NCBI RefSeq assembly: GCF_014653115.1
Contig: NZ_BNAD01000003.1
Span: 124,001 to 188,000 of the forward strand
From: Nocardioides flavus (ex Wang et al. 2016)
Lineage (GTDB): Bacteria; Actinomycetota; Actinomycetes; Propionibacteriales; Nocardioidaceae
Direction of reading: 5' to 3'
Length of the DNA: 64,000 bases
This document shows positions 28,648 to 36,909 of this stretch, piece by piece. The notes below the pieces were generated by a model that was not told the DNA's origin, ran no database searches, and saw only the letters and a list, made by a program, of their open reading frames with translations. Position 1 is the stretch's first letter, and each line of letters begins with the position of its first letter. Position numbers and translations under genes: made by a program.

Positions 28648-29820
28648 TCAGAGCTGCGACTGCACCCCGGCGAGCAGCTGCCGTGCCATCACGATCCGCT
28701 GGACCTGGTTGGTGCCCTCGTAGATCTGGGTGATCTTGGCGTCGCGCATCATCCGCTCGACCGGGTAGTCGCGGGTGAAGCCGTAGCCGCCGAGCACCTG
28801 CACGGCGTTGACGGTGACCTCCATCGCGACGTCGGAGGCGAAGCACTTGGCGGCCGCGCCGAAGAAGGTGAGGTCGTCGTCGCCACGCTCGGAGCGTCCG
28901 GCGGCGGCGTACGTCATCTGCCGCGCCGCCTCGACCTTCATCCCCATGTCGGCGAGCATGAACTGCAGGCCTTGGAAGTCGGCGATCGACTTGCCGAACT
29001 GCTGGCGCTCCTTGGCGTAGTCGAGGGCGTAGTCGAGGGCACCCTGCGCGACGCCAACGGCCTGCGCGGCGATGGTGACGCGGGTGTGGTCGAGGGTCTT
29101 CATCGCGGTGGTGAAGCCGGTGCCCTCCTCGCCGATCATCCGCGAGGCGGGGATGCGGACCTTGTCGAGGTAGACCTCGCGGGTCGGGCTGCCCTTGATG
29201 CCGAGCTTCTTCTCCGGGGCCCCGAAGGAGACGCCCTCGTCGGACTTCTCGACCATGAACGCGGAGATGCCGCCGCGGGTCTTCTTCTCGGGGTCGGTGA
29301 CGGCCATGACGGTGTAGAACTCCGACTCGCCCGCGTTGGTGATCCAGCGCTTCACGCCGTCGAGCACCCACTCGTCGCCGTCACGCACCGCGCGGGTCTT
29401 CATCCCACCCGCGTCCGAGCCCGCGTCGGGCTCGGAGAGGCAGTAGGAGAACCCGCCCTCGCCCTTGGCGAGCCGGGTCAGGTAGGTCTGCTTGAGCTCC
29501 TCCGAGCCCGCGATCTGCACCGGCAGCGAGCCGAGCTTGTTGACCGCCGGGATGAGGGAGGAGGACACGCACGCACGGGCGACCTCCTCGATGACCAGCA
29601 CGGTGGCGAGCGCGTCGGCGCCGGCGCCGCCGTACTCCTCCGGGACGTGCGGGGCGTGGAAGTCGGACGCGAGCAGCGCCTCGGCGGCCTCGTGCGGGTA
29701 GCGGGCCTCCTCGTCCACGGCCGCCGCGAACGGTGCGATCTTGGCGTCGGCGACGGCTCGTACGGCCTCGCGGATCGCCTGGTGCTCCTCGGACAGGACG
29801 TAGAGGGGGAACTCGCTCAT
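28648..29820 (-). CDS. Acyl-CoA dehydrogenase
   Basis: An FAD enzyme that oxidises acyl-CoA to enoyl-CoA in beta-oxidation or branched-chain amino-acid breakdown. The 390-residue protein shows the family blocks YCLSEPDAGSDAGGMKT and RWITNAGESEFYTVMAVT (FAD and substrate contacts), FGKSIADFQGLQFMLADM, QVLGGYGFTRDYPVERMMRD and QIYEGTNQVQRIVMAR. The last contains the catalytic glutamate. ATG 29820 is used; an upstream in-frame start at 29847 adds non-conserved residues. It marks the return to ordinary chromosomal genes after the copper region. Substrate chain length is not evident. Confidence 0.93.
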   Translation of the reverse strand: MSEFPLYVLSEEHQAIREAVRAVADAKIAPFAAAVDEEARYPHEAAEALLASDFHAPHVPEEYGGAGADALATVLVIEEVARACVSSSLIPAVNKLGSLPVQIAGSEELKQTYLTRLAKGEGGFSYCLSEPDAGSDAGGMKTRAVRDGDEWVLDGVKRWITNAGESEFYTVMAVTDPEKKTRGGISAFMVEKSDEGVSFGAPEKKLGIKGSPTREVYLDKVRIPASRMIGEEGTGFTTAMKTLDHTRVTIAAQAVGVAQGALDYALDYAKERQQFGKSIADFQGLQFMLADMGMKVEAARQMTYAAAGRSERGDDDLTFFGAAAKCFASDVAMEVTVNAVQVLGGYGFTRDYPVERMMRDAKITQIYEGTNQVQRIVMARQLLAGVQSQL

Positions 29821-29903
29821 GCGGGGAATTCTAGGATGTCCAACCATCCGCGTGGAGGGCCCGGCGGTGTGGCGATGACCACCCCGCCGGGACGCTGCCC
29901 ACG

Positions 29904-30275
29904 TCAGGCGCCGCGACGCTCCTGCGCCTCGGCGTCACGCAGCGCGGCCTCGAGGTCGAGTCCGCGGACCGCCGTGATCAGCTCCTCCAGCGCCGCAGCG
30001 GGCAGGGCGCCCGGCTGGGAGAAGACGAGGACGCCTCCATTGAAGGCCATCAGCGTCGGGATCGAGGTGATCCGCGCAGCGGCGGCGAGCCCCTGCTCGG
30101 CCTCGGTGTCGACCTTGGCGAAGACGATGTCCGGGTGCTGGGCCGAGGCGGCCTCGAAGACGGGGGCGAACTGGCGGCACGGGCCGCACCAGGATGCCCA
30201 GAAGTCCACGATCACGATCTCGTTGTCGGCGACGGTGGTCTCGAAGTCGGCGGCGGTCAGGGCAACGGTGCTCAC
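29904..30275 (-). CDS. trxA: Thioredoxin
   Basis: A 123-residue thioredoxin with the active site WCGPC at residues 29-33 (Cys30/Cys33), preceded by IVIVDFWAS and followed by the cis-Pro segment SIPTLMAFNGG. It reduces protein disulfides in the cytosol. A charged C-terminal extension (ALRDAEAQERRGA) goes slightly beyond the usual 105-110 residues. GTG start with a GAGAGGAG site. A CsoR-like palindrome lies about 60 bp upstream, which suggests induction by copper; this would be unusual for a housekeeping trxA and may mark a copper-stress paralogue. Confidence 0.92.
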   Translation of the reverse strand: MSTVALTAADFETTVADNEIVIVDFWASWCGPCRQFAPVFEAASAQHPDIVFAKVDTEAEQGLAAAARITSIPTLMAFNGGVLVFSQPGALPAAALEELITAVRGLDLEAALRDAEAQERRGA

Positions 30276-30335
30276 AGGGGCTCCTCTCGGTGGGTCGGAG
30301 CGCCGGTCGCGGCAGCTCCGTCCAGCACAGCACTG

Positions 30336-30351
30336 ATACCCCCTGGGGTAT
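30336..30351. promoter_or_regulatory. CsoR/RcnR-like operator between trxA and the CoA-binding protein
   Basis: ATACCCCCTGGGGTAT is a near-perfect palindrome with the TACCCC/GGGGTA half-sites of copper-sensing CsoR repressors. It resembles the site before copA. It lies 61 bp upstream of the thioredoxin start (minus strand) and 37 bp upstream of the CoA-binding gene (plus strand); either or both could be controlled. Confidence 0.65.
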
Positions 30352-30387
30352 TCCCGGTCCTCACCGGCTCCTGACTACGGTGGTCGC

Positions 30388-30828
30388 ATGACCTCCGTGA
30401 GCACCCACTGGCAGGACCCCGCCACCGTCGAGCACCTGCTGGAGGAGCTCGACACGTGGGCGGTCGTCGGGCTGTCCGGGGACCCCGGCCGTACGGCGTA
30501 CTCGATCGCCTCGCTGCTGCAGTCCCGTGGCAAGCGGATCGTCCCGATCCACCCCGTCTTCGCCGACCCGGGCGCCCCCGCGGTGCTGGGCGAGCAGGGC
30601 TACGCCACGCTGGCCGACGTGCCGTTCGCCGTCGACGTCGTCGACGTCTTCCGCCGCTCGGAGGCGGCCGGCGAGTTCGCCGACCAGGCGGTGGCGATCG
30701 GCGCCAGGGGCGTGTGGCTCCAGCTCGGCGTCGTCGACGAGGCGGCCTTCGAGCGCACCACGGCCGCCGGCGTACCGATGGTCATGGACACGTGCCCGGC
30801 CATCGAGTGGCGCCGCCGGGGTCGCTGA
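30388..30828 (+). CDS. CoA-binding domain protein (YccU-like)
   Basis: A 146-residue single Rossmann-fold CoA_binding protein: WAVVGLSGDPGRTAYSIASLLQSRGKRIVPIHP, VDVVDVFRRSEAAGEFADQAVAIGARGVWLQLGV and a final GVPMVMDTCPAIEW. Members bind CoA or acyl-CoA; the physiological role is unknown, though it resembles the N-terminal domain of ADP-forming acyl-CoA synthetases. It starts with ATG 37 bp after the CsoR-like palindrome and ends 6 bp before the convergent oxidoreductase gene. Confidence 0.88.
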   Translation: MTSVSTHWQDPATVEHLLEELDTWAVVGLSGDPGRTAYSIASLLQSRGKRIVPIHPVFADPGAPAVLGEQGYATLADVPFAVDVVDVFRRSEAAGEFADQAVAIGARGVWLQLGVVDEAAFERTTAAGVPMVMDTCPAIEWRRRGR

Positions 30829-30834
30829 GTCCCG

Positions 30835-31836
30835 CTAGAGCGCGGCCGGGGCCTCGGCCATGTCGATGTCGAGCTGGCCCAAGCACTCCTCCAGCACCCA
30901 CAGCACGTCGAGCGTGTCGTCGAGAGGCATCACCGGGCTCTCGGTGAGCCCGGCGGCCAGGCAGCGCTGGACCTCCTCGGCCTGATGGACGTAGCCGCGA
31001 CCGACGGCCGGAAGCTCGACCTCCTCCGCATCCGCACCGTTGCGCCGCACGACGACCCGGGTCGGGTGGTGGAAGGGCGGGACGAGCTCGATCGTTCCCT
31101 CGGTGCCGACCAGCACGGCACCCCCGGGGGTCTGGCTGGCCAGGGTGCAGGTCAGCGAGGCGGCGCGCCCGTCGGCGTACGCGAGCTTGATCGCTGCCGA
31201 GCGGTCGGCGCCGTTGGGATAGGTGGTGCCGGTCGCCACGACCCGGTCGGGACGGCCGAGGAAGTGCTGCGCCAGCGAGACGGTGTAGACGCCGAGGTCG
31301 AGCACGGCCCCGCCGCCGAGGGCGAGGTCGAAGAGCCGGCTGGACGGGTCGTAGGCGCGGTGCGCGCCGAAGTCGGCCTGCACCATCAGCAGATCGCCTA
31401 TCTCGCCCGCGCCGACGAGCTCGCGGACGTGGCCGAGCGCCGGCTGGAAGCGGGTCCACATCGCCTCCATGCAGAACACGCCGGCCGCGCGGGCGGCGGC
31501 CACCACCTCCTCGGCGCCCTTCAGGGTGGCGGTGAAGGCCTTCTCCACCAGCAGCGGCGTCCCGGCCTCGATCGCGGCGAGGGCGAACGCGTGGTGCTGG
31601 GGGTGGGGCGTGGCGACGTACACGACGTCGACGTCCCCACGACGCCCCGCCTCGACGAGGTCGCGATAGGTGCCGGAGCCGGCTGCCGCGCCGCCGTGCC
31701 GTGCGGCGAACCCTGTGGCGGCCTCGGACGAGCGACTGCCGACGAAGGCGATCTCGGCGTCCGGCAGGTGGGCGAGGTCGGAGGCGAAGGCGTCCGCCAT
31801 CTGACCGGTGGCGGCGATTCCCCAGCGTGTGGTCAT
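30835..31836 (-). CDS. Gfo/Idh/MocA-family oxidoreductase
   Basis: A 333-residue NAD(P)-dependent sugar or polyol dehydrogenase. The N-terminal Rossmann domain starts WGIAATGQMADAFASDL; the motif LLVEKAFTATL holds the conserved catalytic Lys of the EKP-type signature (here EKA). The C-terminal alpha/beta domain contains GGGAVLDLGVYTVSLAQHFLG. Residues fit trans-1,2-dihydrobenzene-1,2-diol-dehydrogenase-like members, but the substrate cannot be fixed. It is a single gene between two convergent or divergent neighbours. Confidence 0.88.
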   Translation of the reverse strand: MTTRWGIAATGQMADAFASDLAHLPDAEIAFVGSRSSEAATGFAARHGGAAAGSGTYRDLVEAGRRGDVDVVYVATPHPQHHAFALAAIEAGTPLLVEKAFTATLKGAEEVVAAARAAGVFCMEAMWTRFQPALGHVRELVGAGEIGDLLMVQADFGAHRAYDPSSRLFDLALGGGAVLDLGVYTVSLAQHFLGRPDRVVATGTTYPNGADRSAAIKLAYADGRAASLTCTLASQTPGGAVLVGTEGTIELVPPFHHPTRVVVRRNGADAEEVELPAVGRGYVHQAEEVQRCLAAGLTESPVMPLDDTLDVLWVLEECLGQLDIDMAEAPAAL

Positions 31837-31870
31837 GCCCCGACCCTAGGGCCGTGGCCACAATGGAGGG

Positions 31871-32308
31871 GTGCGAGACCTCCACGTGCCCGCGGGCCCC
31901 GGGCTGCCCGAGGGCCTGGTGGTGCCGGCCGCCGAGCTGGTGGAGCGGTTCTCGAAGTCCCCCGGCCCGGGCGGGCAGTCGGTCAACACGACCGACTCCC
32001 GGGTCGAGCTGGACTACGACGTCGCCGGCTCGGGCGCGCTCACCGACGTCCAGCGCGCGCGAGCCCTGCGCCGGTGGCCGGACGGGCGCGTCTCGGTCGC
32101 TGCCTCCGAGCACCGCTCGCAGCACCGCAACCGCGTGGCCGCGCGCGAGCGGCTCGCCGCGCTGCTGCGCGAGGCCCTCGCCCCGCCCCCGCCCCCGCGC
32201 CGGCCCACCCGGCCCTCGCGCGGGTCGGAGGAGCGCAGGCTGCGGGCGAAGAAGGAGCGGGCCTCGACCAAGGCCCTACGCGGTCGCGTGCGGGACCGGG
32301 ACCAGTAG
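31871..32308 (+). CDS. arfB: Peptidyl-tRNA hydrolase ArfB (stalled-ribosome rescue)
   Basis: Rescues ribosomes stalled on mRNAs lacking a stop codon by hydrolysing peptidyl-tRNA. The 145-residue protein has the release-factor catalytic loop in SKSPGPGGQSVNTTDSRVEL (GGQ motif around residues 41-43) and RSQHRNRVAARERL. A Pro-rich linker leads to a Lys/Arg-rich tail (RLRAKKERASTKALRGR) that would enter the empty mRNA channel. GTG start at 31871. It converges with purE, leaving 6 bp between the stops. Confidence 0.92.
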   Translation: MRDLHVPAGPGLPEGLVVPAAELVERFSKSPGPGGQSVNTTDSRVELDYDVAGSGALTDVQRARALRRWPDGRVSVAASEHRSQHRNRVAARERLAALLREALAPPPPPRRPTRPSRGSEERRLRAKKERASTKALRGRVRDRDQ

Positions 32309-32314
32309 CCGACG

Positions 32315-32857
32315 CTAGAAACCCACCCGGGGGGCGTCGCCAGCGGCGGCGCGGCGTACGACCTCACCCTTGGCGTGCGCGGTCTCGGCGAGCCCCGCCT
32401 GGTAGTCGACGAGGCGCTGCTGGAGCTCGGGGTCGCTCGTGCCGAGGATCCGGGCGGCGAGGATGCCGGCGTTCTTGGCGTTGCCGATGGCGACCGTGGC
32501 CACCGGGATGCCGCCGGGCATCTGCACGATGGAGAGCAGGGAGTCCATGCCGTCGAGGTACTTCAGCGGCACCGGGACGCCGATGACCGGCAGCGGCGTC
32601 ACCGAGGCGAGCATGCCCGGCAGGTGGGCCGCGCCGCCGGCGCCGGCGATGACGACCGACAGCCCGCGGGTGTGGGCCTGCTGGCCCCACGCGACCATCT
32701 CGGTGGGCATCCGGTGCGCGGAGACGACGTCGGCCTCCCACCCGACGCCGAGCTCGGTGAGCACCTCCCCGGCGGCCTGCATCACCGGCCAGTCGGAGTC
32801 GGAGCCCATCACGACCCCGACCCTCACGGCCGGCTGCTGTCCCTGCGTCTGGCTCAT
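32315..32857 (-). CDS. purE: N5-carboxyaminoimidazole ribonucleotide mutase
   Basis: De novo purine synthesis: moves the carboxyl group of N5-CAIR to give CAIR. The 180-residue protein contains the class I PurE signatures [25 protein letters not shown] and [18 protein letters not shown], and [21 protein letters not shown] 32857 has a GAGGA site 7-8 bp upstream and leaves a 20 bp gap to purK; a GTG at 32881 would overlap the purK stop instead. It acts directly after PurK in the same operon. Confidence 0.96.
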   Translation of the reverse strand: MSQTQGQQPAVRVGVVMGSDSDWPVMQAAGEVLTELGVGWEADVVSAHRMPTEMVAWGQQAHTRGLSVVIAGAGGAAHLPGMLASVTPLPVIGVPVPLKYLDGMDSLLSIVQMPGGIPVATVAIGNAKNAGILAARILGTSDPELQQRLVDYQAGLAETAHAKGEVVRRAAAGDAPRVGF

Positions 32858-32877
32858 CGGACCGTCCTCACGTGTCG

Positions 32878-34047
32878 TCACTCGCTCTCGTCGCCCAGGT
32901 CACCGCGGAACCACGCGGCCGCGTGCCGCGCACGCTCGAGGCAGTCCTCCAGGTCGTCGCCGTAGGCGTTGACGTGGCCGACCTTGCGCCCGGGTCGCAG
33001 GTCCTTGCCGTAGAGGTGCACCCGCAGGTGCGGGTCGCGGGCCATGGCGTGCGGCAGGCCGTCGTAGAGGTGTCCGCTGTCGGTGGGTCCACCGAGGATG
33101 TTGACCATCACGGTCCAGCGGTTGCGCGGGGCCGGCGAACCCAGCGGGAGGTCCATGACGGCGCGCAGGTGATTCTCGAACTGGGACGTCACGGCGCCGT
33201 CCTGGGTCCAGTGGCCGGTGTTGTGGGGGCGCATCGCCAGCTCGTTGACCAGGATCCGGCCGTCGGTGGTCTCGAAGAGCTCGACGGCGAGGATGCCCGT
33301 GACGTCGAGCGCACCGGCCACGCGCAGGGCGATCTCCTGCGCCTCGCCGGCGAGCGCGGGCGCCAGGTCCGGCGCCGGGGCGATCACCTCGTGGCAGATG
33401 CCATCGAGCTGGGTCGACGTCACGACCGGGTACGCCGCGGCCTGGCCGCTGGGCGATCGGGCGACGAGCGCGGAGAGCTCGCGACGGAAGTCGACCAGCT
33501 CCTCGGCCAGCACCTGCACCCCCGCCTCCGCGGCGGCGTCGAAGGCCACCTGGGCCTCGTCGAGGGCGCGCACCACCCACACGCCCTTGCCGTCGTAGCC
33601 GCCGCGGGTGGTCTTGAGCACGCACGGCAGCCCGAACGCCTCCACGTCGGCGGTCGAGGTGACGACCGCGTTGCGCGGGCACGGCACGTCGAGCTCGGCG
33701 AGGCGCCGACGCATGACGGCCTTGTCCTGGGCGTGCACCAGGGCGCCCGGTCCGGGGCGTACGGCGAGCCCGTCGTCCTCGAGCGCGTGCAGGTGCTCGG
33801 TGGGGACGTGCTCGTGGTCGAAGGTCACCACGCGCGCTCCTGCGGTCACGCGTCGCAGGGTCGGCAGGTCGGTGTAGTCGCCGACGATGTGGTCGGGGAT
33901 CACCTGGGCCGCCGAGACTCCCTCGGCCTCGGCGAGCAGGCGCAGCGGGAGGCCGAGCGCGATGGCGGGCTGGGCCATCATCCGGGCCAGCTGACCACCT
34001 CCGACGACGGCGAGCGTGGGGGCACGGTGCGATCCGGTCGAGGACAC
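32878..34047 (-). CDS. purK: N5-carboxyaminoimidazole ribonucleotide synthase
   Basis: ATP-grasp enzyme that carboxylates AIR with bicarbonate to N5-CAIR, the substrate for PurE. The 389-residue protein opens [19 protein letters not shown]. It has the ATP-grasp blocks [19 protein letters not shown] and [36 protein letters not shown], and a C-terminal domain with NILGG and [12 protein letters not shown] start at 34047; the orphan winged-helix gene lies 26 bp upstream on the same strand. Confidence 0.96.
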   Translation of the reverse strand: MSSTGSHRAPTLAVVGGGQLARMMAQPAIALGLPLRLLAEAEGVSAAQVIPDHIVGDYTDLPTLRRVTAGARVVTFDHEHVPTEHLHALEDDGLAVRPGPGALVHAQDKAVMRRRLAELDVPCPRNAVVTSTADVEAFGLPCVLKTTRGGYDGKGVWVVRALDEAQVAFDAAAEAGVQVLAEELVDFRRELSALVARSPSGQAAAYPVVTSTQLDGICHEVIAPAPDLAPALAGEAQEIALRVAGALDVTGILAVELFETTDGRILVNELAMRPHNTGHWTQDGAVTSQFENHLRAVMDLPLGSPAPRNRWTVMVNILGGPTDSGHLYDGLPHAMARDPHLRVHLYGKDLRPGRKVGHVNAYGDDLEDCLERARHAAAWFRGDLGDESE

Positions 34048-34073
34048 GCCGCGAGCCTATAGAAGGCCCATGG

Positions 34074-34415
34074 TCAGCTGGCGACGGTGTCCGCGGACGT
34101 CTCGAATCGCAGACCTCGACCGCGGTGCGTGGTGATCAGGACCGGGCTGCGAGGGTCGTCGCCGAGCTTGCGGCGAAGCCAGCCCAGATGGACGTCGATG
34201 GTCTTGGAGTTGGTGTAGAACGACGTCTGCCACACGTCGGCCATCAGCTCGCCGCGCGTGACGATGTCGCCCGGTCGCGCCATCAGGGCGTGCAGCAGCT
34301 CGAACTCCTTGCGCGAGAGCCTGATCTCGTCCTCGCCCCGCCAGACCCGGCGCGAAGCGGGGTCCAGTCGCACGTCCTGCACAGCCAGCACGAGGTGAAC
34401 GTAGGGACCGCGCAC
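34074..34415 (-). CDS. Stand-alone OmpR/PhoB-type winged-helix DNA-binding protein
   Basis: A 113-residue protein consisting only of an OmpR-type effector domain: LSRKEFELLHALMARPGDIVTRGELMADVW (positioning and loop helices), TIDVHLGWLRRKLGDDP (recognition helix) and ITTHRGRGLRFE (wing). No receiver domain precedes it, so control by phosphorylation is not expected. The GTG start is supported by an upstream CATAAG-like -10 region at about 34430. It sits between a class III cyclase and purK/purE. Targets are unknown. Confidence 0.85.
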   Translation of the reverse strand: MRGPYVHLVLAVQDVRLDPASRRVWRGEDEIRLSRKEFELLHALMARPGDIVTRGELMADVWQTSFYTNSKTIDVHLGWLRRKLGDDPRSPVLITTHRGRGLRFETSADTVAS

Positions 34416-34484
34416 GGCCCGGGTGGTCCTTATGGGTGAAAATTGCCCGACTGGTCTGGTCCACCCTGACCACGGTCGCGCGAG

Positions 34485-35504
34485 TCAGCGACGGCGTACG
34501 GCGACCGGCTCCACCAGGCCGAAGCCACGCACCGGTCGCGCCGGCAGGCGCCGGCTCTCCCACTCGTCGGCGGGCAGCAGGTCGGCGGTGTTCTGGTCGA
34601 CGATCAGCCGGTTGCGCCGGGCCACCTGGGTGAGCCGCGCAGCCATGTTGACGGGCGGGCCGAAGATGTCTCCGAGGCGCTGGACGACCGGCCCGCTGGC
34701 CAGGCCGAGGCGCACGTCGGGCATCTTGGAGTCGCGGCCGATCACGTTGATGATCCCCTCGGCCACGCCCACGGCCTCCTCGGCGGTGTTGGTGACGAAC
34801 AGGACCGAGTCGCCGAGGCTCTTGATGATCCGGCCGCCGTAGCGGGCCACGACGTCCTGGCAGCGGCTCTCGAAGACCTCGACGAGGTCGCCGATCTCGT
34901 CACGGTCGAGGCTGTTGGACAGGGCGGTGAAGGACACCAGGTCGGCGAAGCCCACCGTCACGTCGATGGTGTAGAGGTCCTCGTCCTTGGCGCCCATCGC
35001 CTCGATCCGGCCGACCGCGGCCGCGAGGTGACGACGCCAGGCATAGACCAGGAGCCGCTCGAAGGGCGGGTTGACCTCGTCGATGAGGCGTCGCGCCGAC
35101 CCGATGCGCGAGCCGGTCGCCTCCTCGCCGGCCTCCAGCTCCTCCACCCTGCTGACGAGCGTGGAGACCTCCCAGTCGGCGAGGCGGGCCATGGTCTGCC
35201 CGACGCCCCGGGTGAGGTTGACCGCCATGTCGAAGTCGACCGCGCCGGAGTCGACGAACCCCATCAGCGTGCCGACGGCCTCGACGTCCGCGGCCGTGTA
35301 GGCCTTCTCGCCGCTGAACTCCGGAAAGCCGAGCGCGCGCCACAGCCGGCGGGTCTGCTCGATGGTCACGCCGGTCTCGGCGGCCACCTCGAGGGCGTTG
35401 AACTGCGGGGCGCTGCCCAGGATCGCCTGGTCGAGCTGCTCGCCGGGTGCACCCGCACCGCCGGCGTCGTGCGGCTCGCCGCGGCGCCTGCGCTCAGGCG
35501 CCAT
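34485..35504 (-). CDS. Class III adenylate cyclase with N-terminal regulatory domain
   Basis: Makes cAMP from ATP. Residues 30-170 or so (LGSAPQFNALEVAAETGVTIEQTRRLWRALGFPEF onward) match the autoinhibitory domain of Rv1264-type pH-sensing cyclases. The catalytic domain (about 190-330) has the metal-binding VGFADLVSFTALS and the second GGRIIKSLGDSVLFV, followed by GPPVNMAARLTQVA. ATG 35504 overlaps the PH-domain gene by 11 bp; a GTG at 35522 is possible. Two catalytic sites form in a homodimer. pH control here is inferred from family resemblance only. Confidence 0.88.
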   Translation of the reverse strand: MAPERRRRGEPHDAGGAGAPGEQLDQAILGSAPQFNALEVAAETGVTIEQTRRLWRALGFPEFSGEKAYTAADVEAVGTLMGFVDSGAVDFDMAVNLTRGVGQTMARLADWEVSTLVSRVEELEAGEEATGSRIGSARRLIDEVNPPFERLLVYAWRRHLAAAVGRIEAMGAKDEDLYTIDVTVGFADLVSFTALSNSLDRDEIGDLVEVFESRCQDVVARYGGRIIKSLGDSVLFVTNTAEEAVGVAEGIINVIGRDSKMPDVRLGLASGPVVQRLGDIFGPPVNMAARLTQVARRNRLIVDQNTADLLPADEWESRRLPARPVRGFGLVEPVAVRRR

Positions 35505-35994
35505 CGTCGCGTCGGTCCCCACCGGAGAGGAGGTGGAGCTGCTCGGAGACCTGGAGCTGCACCTGCTCGACGCGGGGGATGTCGTGCAGCTCGACGCTGC
35601 CGTCGGTGCTGGCGTCCGAGACGACCAGGGTGCCGCAGCCGAAGACCCGGTCGATGACGCCGATCTCGAAGTCGACGCCGCTGATCCGGTTGAGCGGGAT
35701 CGTGCGGCCCTCCTTGGCGATGAAGCCCGAGCGCTTGATGAACCGGCGGTTGGTGAACGTGTAGGTCGTCGTCGCCCACCGCAGCAGCGGCCCGGCCACG
35801 AACCACACCACGACCGCGAGGAACAGCACCCACACGACGATGCGCGCGGCGCCGTCGACGAGGCCGCTCGCGACGAGGGCGAGCGCCAGCGCGACGACGA
35901 CCGCGAGGCCCGGCAGGATGAGAGCCTTGGGGTGCGTCCGCGTCGAGACGACGACGTGTTCTCCGGGGTTCAGGAGCTTGGTCGGGTAGGCCAC
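35494..35994 (-). CDS. Bacterial PH-domain membrane protein
   Basis: A 166-residue protein with two membrane helices (about residues 25-45 and 50-70). A bPH_2 domain follows: TTYTFTNRRFIKRSGFIAKEGRTIPLNRISGVDFEIGVIDRVFGCGTLVVSDAS. The C-terminal strand and helix end in a charged tail. The role of this family is unknown. Its gene overlaps the cyclase start by 11 bp and lies 55 bp downstream of birA, so the three are probably transcribed together. Confidence 0.87.
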   Translation of the reverse strand: MAYPTKLLNPGEHVVVSTRTHPKALILPGLAVVVALALALVASGLVDGAARIVVWVLFLAVVVWFVAGPLLRWATTTYTFTNRRFIKRSGFIAKEGRTIPLNRISGVDFEIGVIDRVFGCGTLVVSDASTDGSVELHDIPRVEQVQLQVSEQLHLLSGGDRRDDGA

Positions 35995-36049
35995 GCGCCG
36001 ATCATGTCACCCGGTGCACCCGACCACTAGGCAGGCCGCGCAGCGGCCG

Positions 36050-36847
36050 TCAGGCCGGGCGCACGTGCACCACGTCGCCCGCGGCGACGGTGAGCGCACC
36101 GTCGTCGGTCGCCACGACCAGCGCGCCGGTGGCGTCGATGTCCAGCGCCTCGCCCCGGCGTACGTCCCCTCCCGGCAGGTGGACGTCGACCGTGCGGCCG
36201 AGCGTGACGCACACGTCGGCGTACGCCCGGCGCAACGAGTCGACGTCGTCGAGCAGCGGCAACAGGCCGTGCAACGACCCGAGCACCTGGCCGAGCAGCC
36301 CGGTGCGCTCCACCGGCTCCCCGGTCTCGAGGGAGATCGAGGTGGCCGTCGCGACCGGGAGCTCGGCGAGCGTCTGGTCGACGTTGATGCCGACCCCGAC
36401 CACGGCCATCGGGCCGTCCGGGGCCTCGACCCGCTCGAGGAGGATGCCGCACACCTTGCGGCCCGTGCCCGAGCCGTCGTCGACCAGCACGTCGTTGGGC
36501 CACTTCAGGGCGATGTCGGGCAGCCGGTCGGCGAGCGCGGCCTGCACGGCGTACCCGGTGAGCAGCGGCAGCCACGACCACGAGCCCACGGGCACGTCGG
36601 GGCGCAGCAGCACCGAGAAGGTGAGCGAGGAGCGGGCCGGCGTCTCCCACGCCCGGTCGAGGCGACCGCGGCCGGCCGTCTGGTGCTCGGTGACCAGCAC
36701 GAGCCCGGGCTCCTCCCCTGCTCGGGCACGCTCGGCCAGCGCGGCGTTGGTGGAGGGGATCGCCTCCTCCACCTCGACCCGCCACCCGGCGGGGACCGCG
36801 AGCCGGGAGGGATCGAGGGGTGGGCGCGGTGCCGGTGCGTCGCTCAT
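36050..36847 (-). CDS. birA: Biotin-[acetyl-CoA-carboxylase] ligase
   Basis: Attaches biotin to the carrier lysine of acyl-CoA and pyruvate carboxylases. The 265-residue protein lacks an N-terminal helix-turn-helix, so it is a ligase only and not a repressor. Motifs: STNAALAERA, EHQTAGRGRLDRAWETPARSSLTFSVLLRP (biotinyl-AMP loop), LKWPNDVLV and CGILLE, ending in the small SH3-like domain. ATG 36847 is chosen over upstream in-frame codons that encode non-conserved residues. It is divergent from accD. Both carrier substrates, AccA and Pyc, are encoded 20 kb away in this window. Confidence 0.95.
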   Translation of the reverse strand: MSDAPAPRPPLDPSRLAVPAGWRVEVEEAIPSTNAALAERARAGEEPGLVLVTEHQTAGRGRLDRAWETPARSSLTFSVLLRPDVPVGSWSWLPLLTGYAVQAALADRLPDIALKWPNDVLVDDGSGTGRKVCGILLERVEAPDGPMAVVGVGINVDQTLAELPVATATSISLETGEPVERTGLLGQVLGSLHGLLPLLDDVDSLRRAYADVCVTLGRTVDVHLPGGDVRRGEALDIDATGALVVATDDGALTVAAGDVVHVRPA

Positions 36848-36909
36848 GGCACTAGATTGCCCCAGAGCCAGCAAGCCGAGCGACCAGCCAGCCAACAGGA
36901 GGCCACCGC

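Noticed and set aside
36848..36909. BirA-type biotin operator between birA and accD
   Set aside because: BirA here has no DNA-binding domain and the gap shows no long palindrome.
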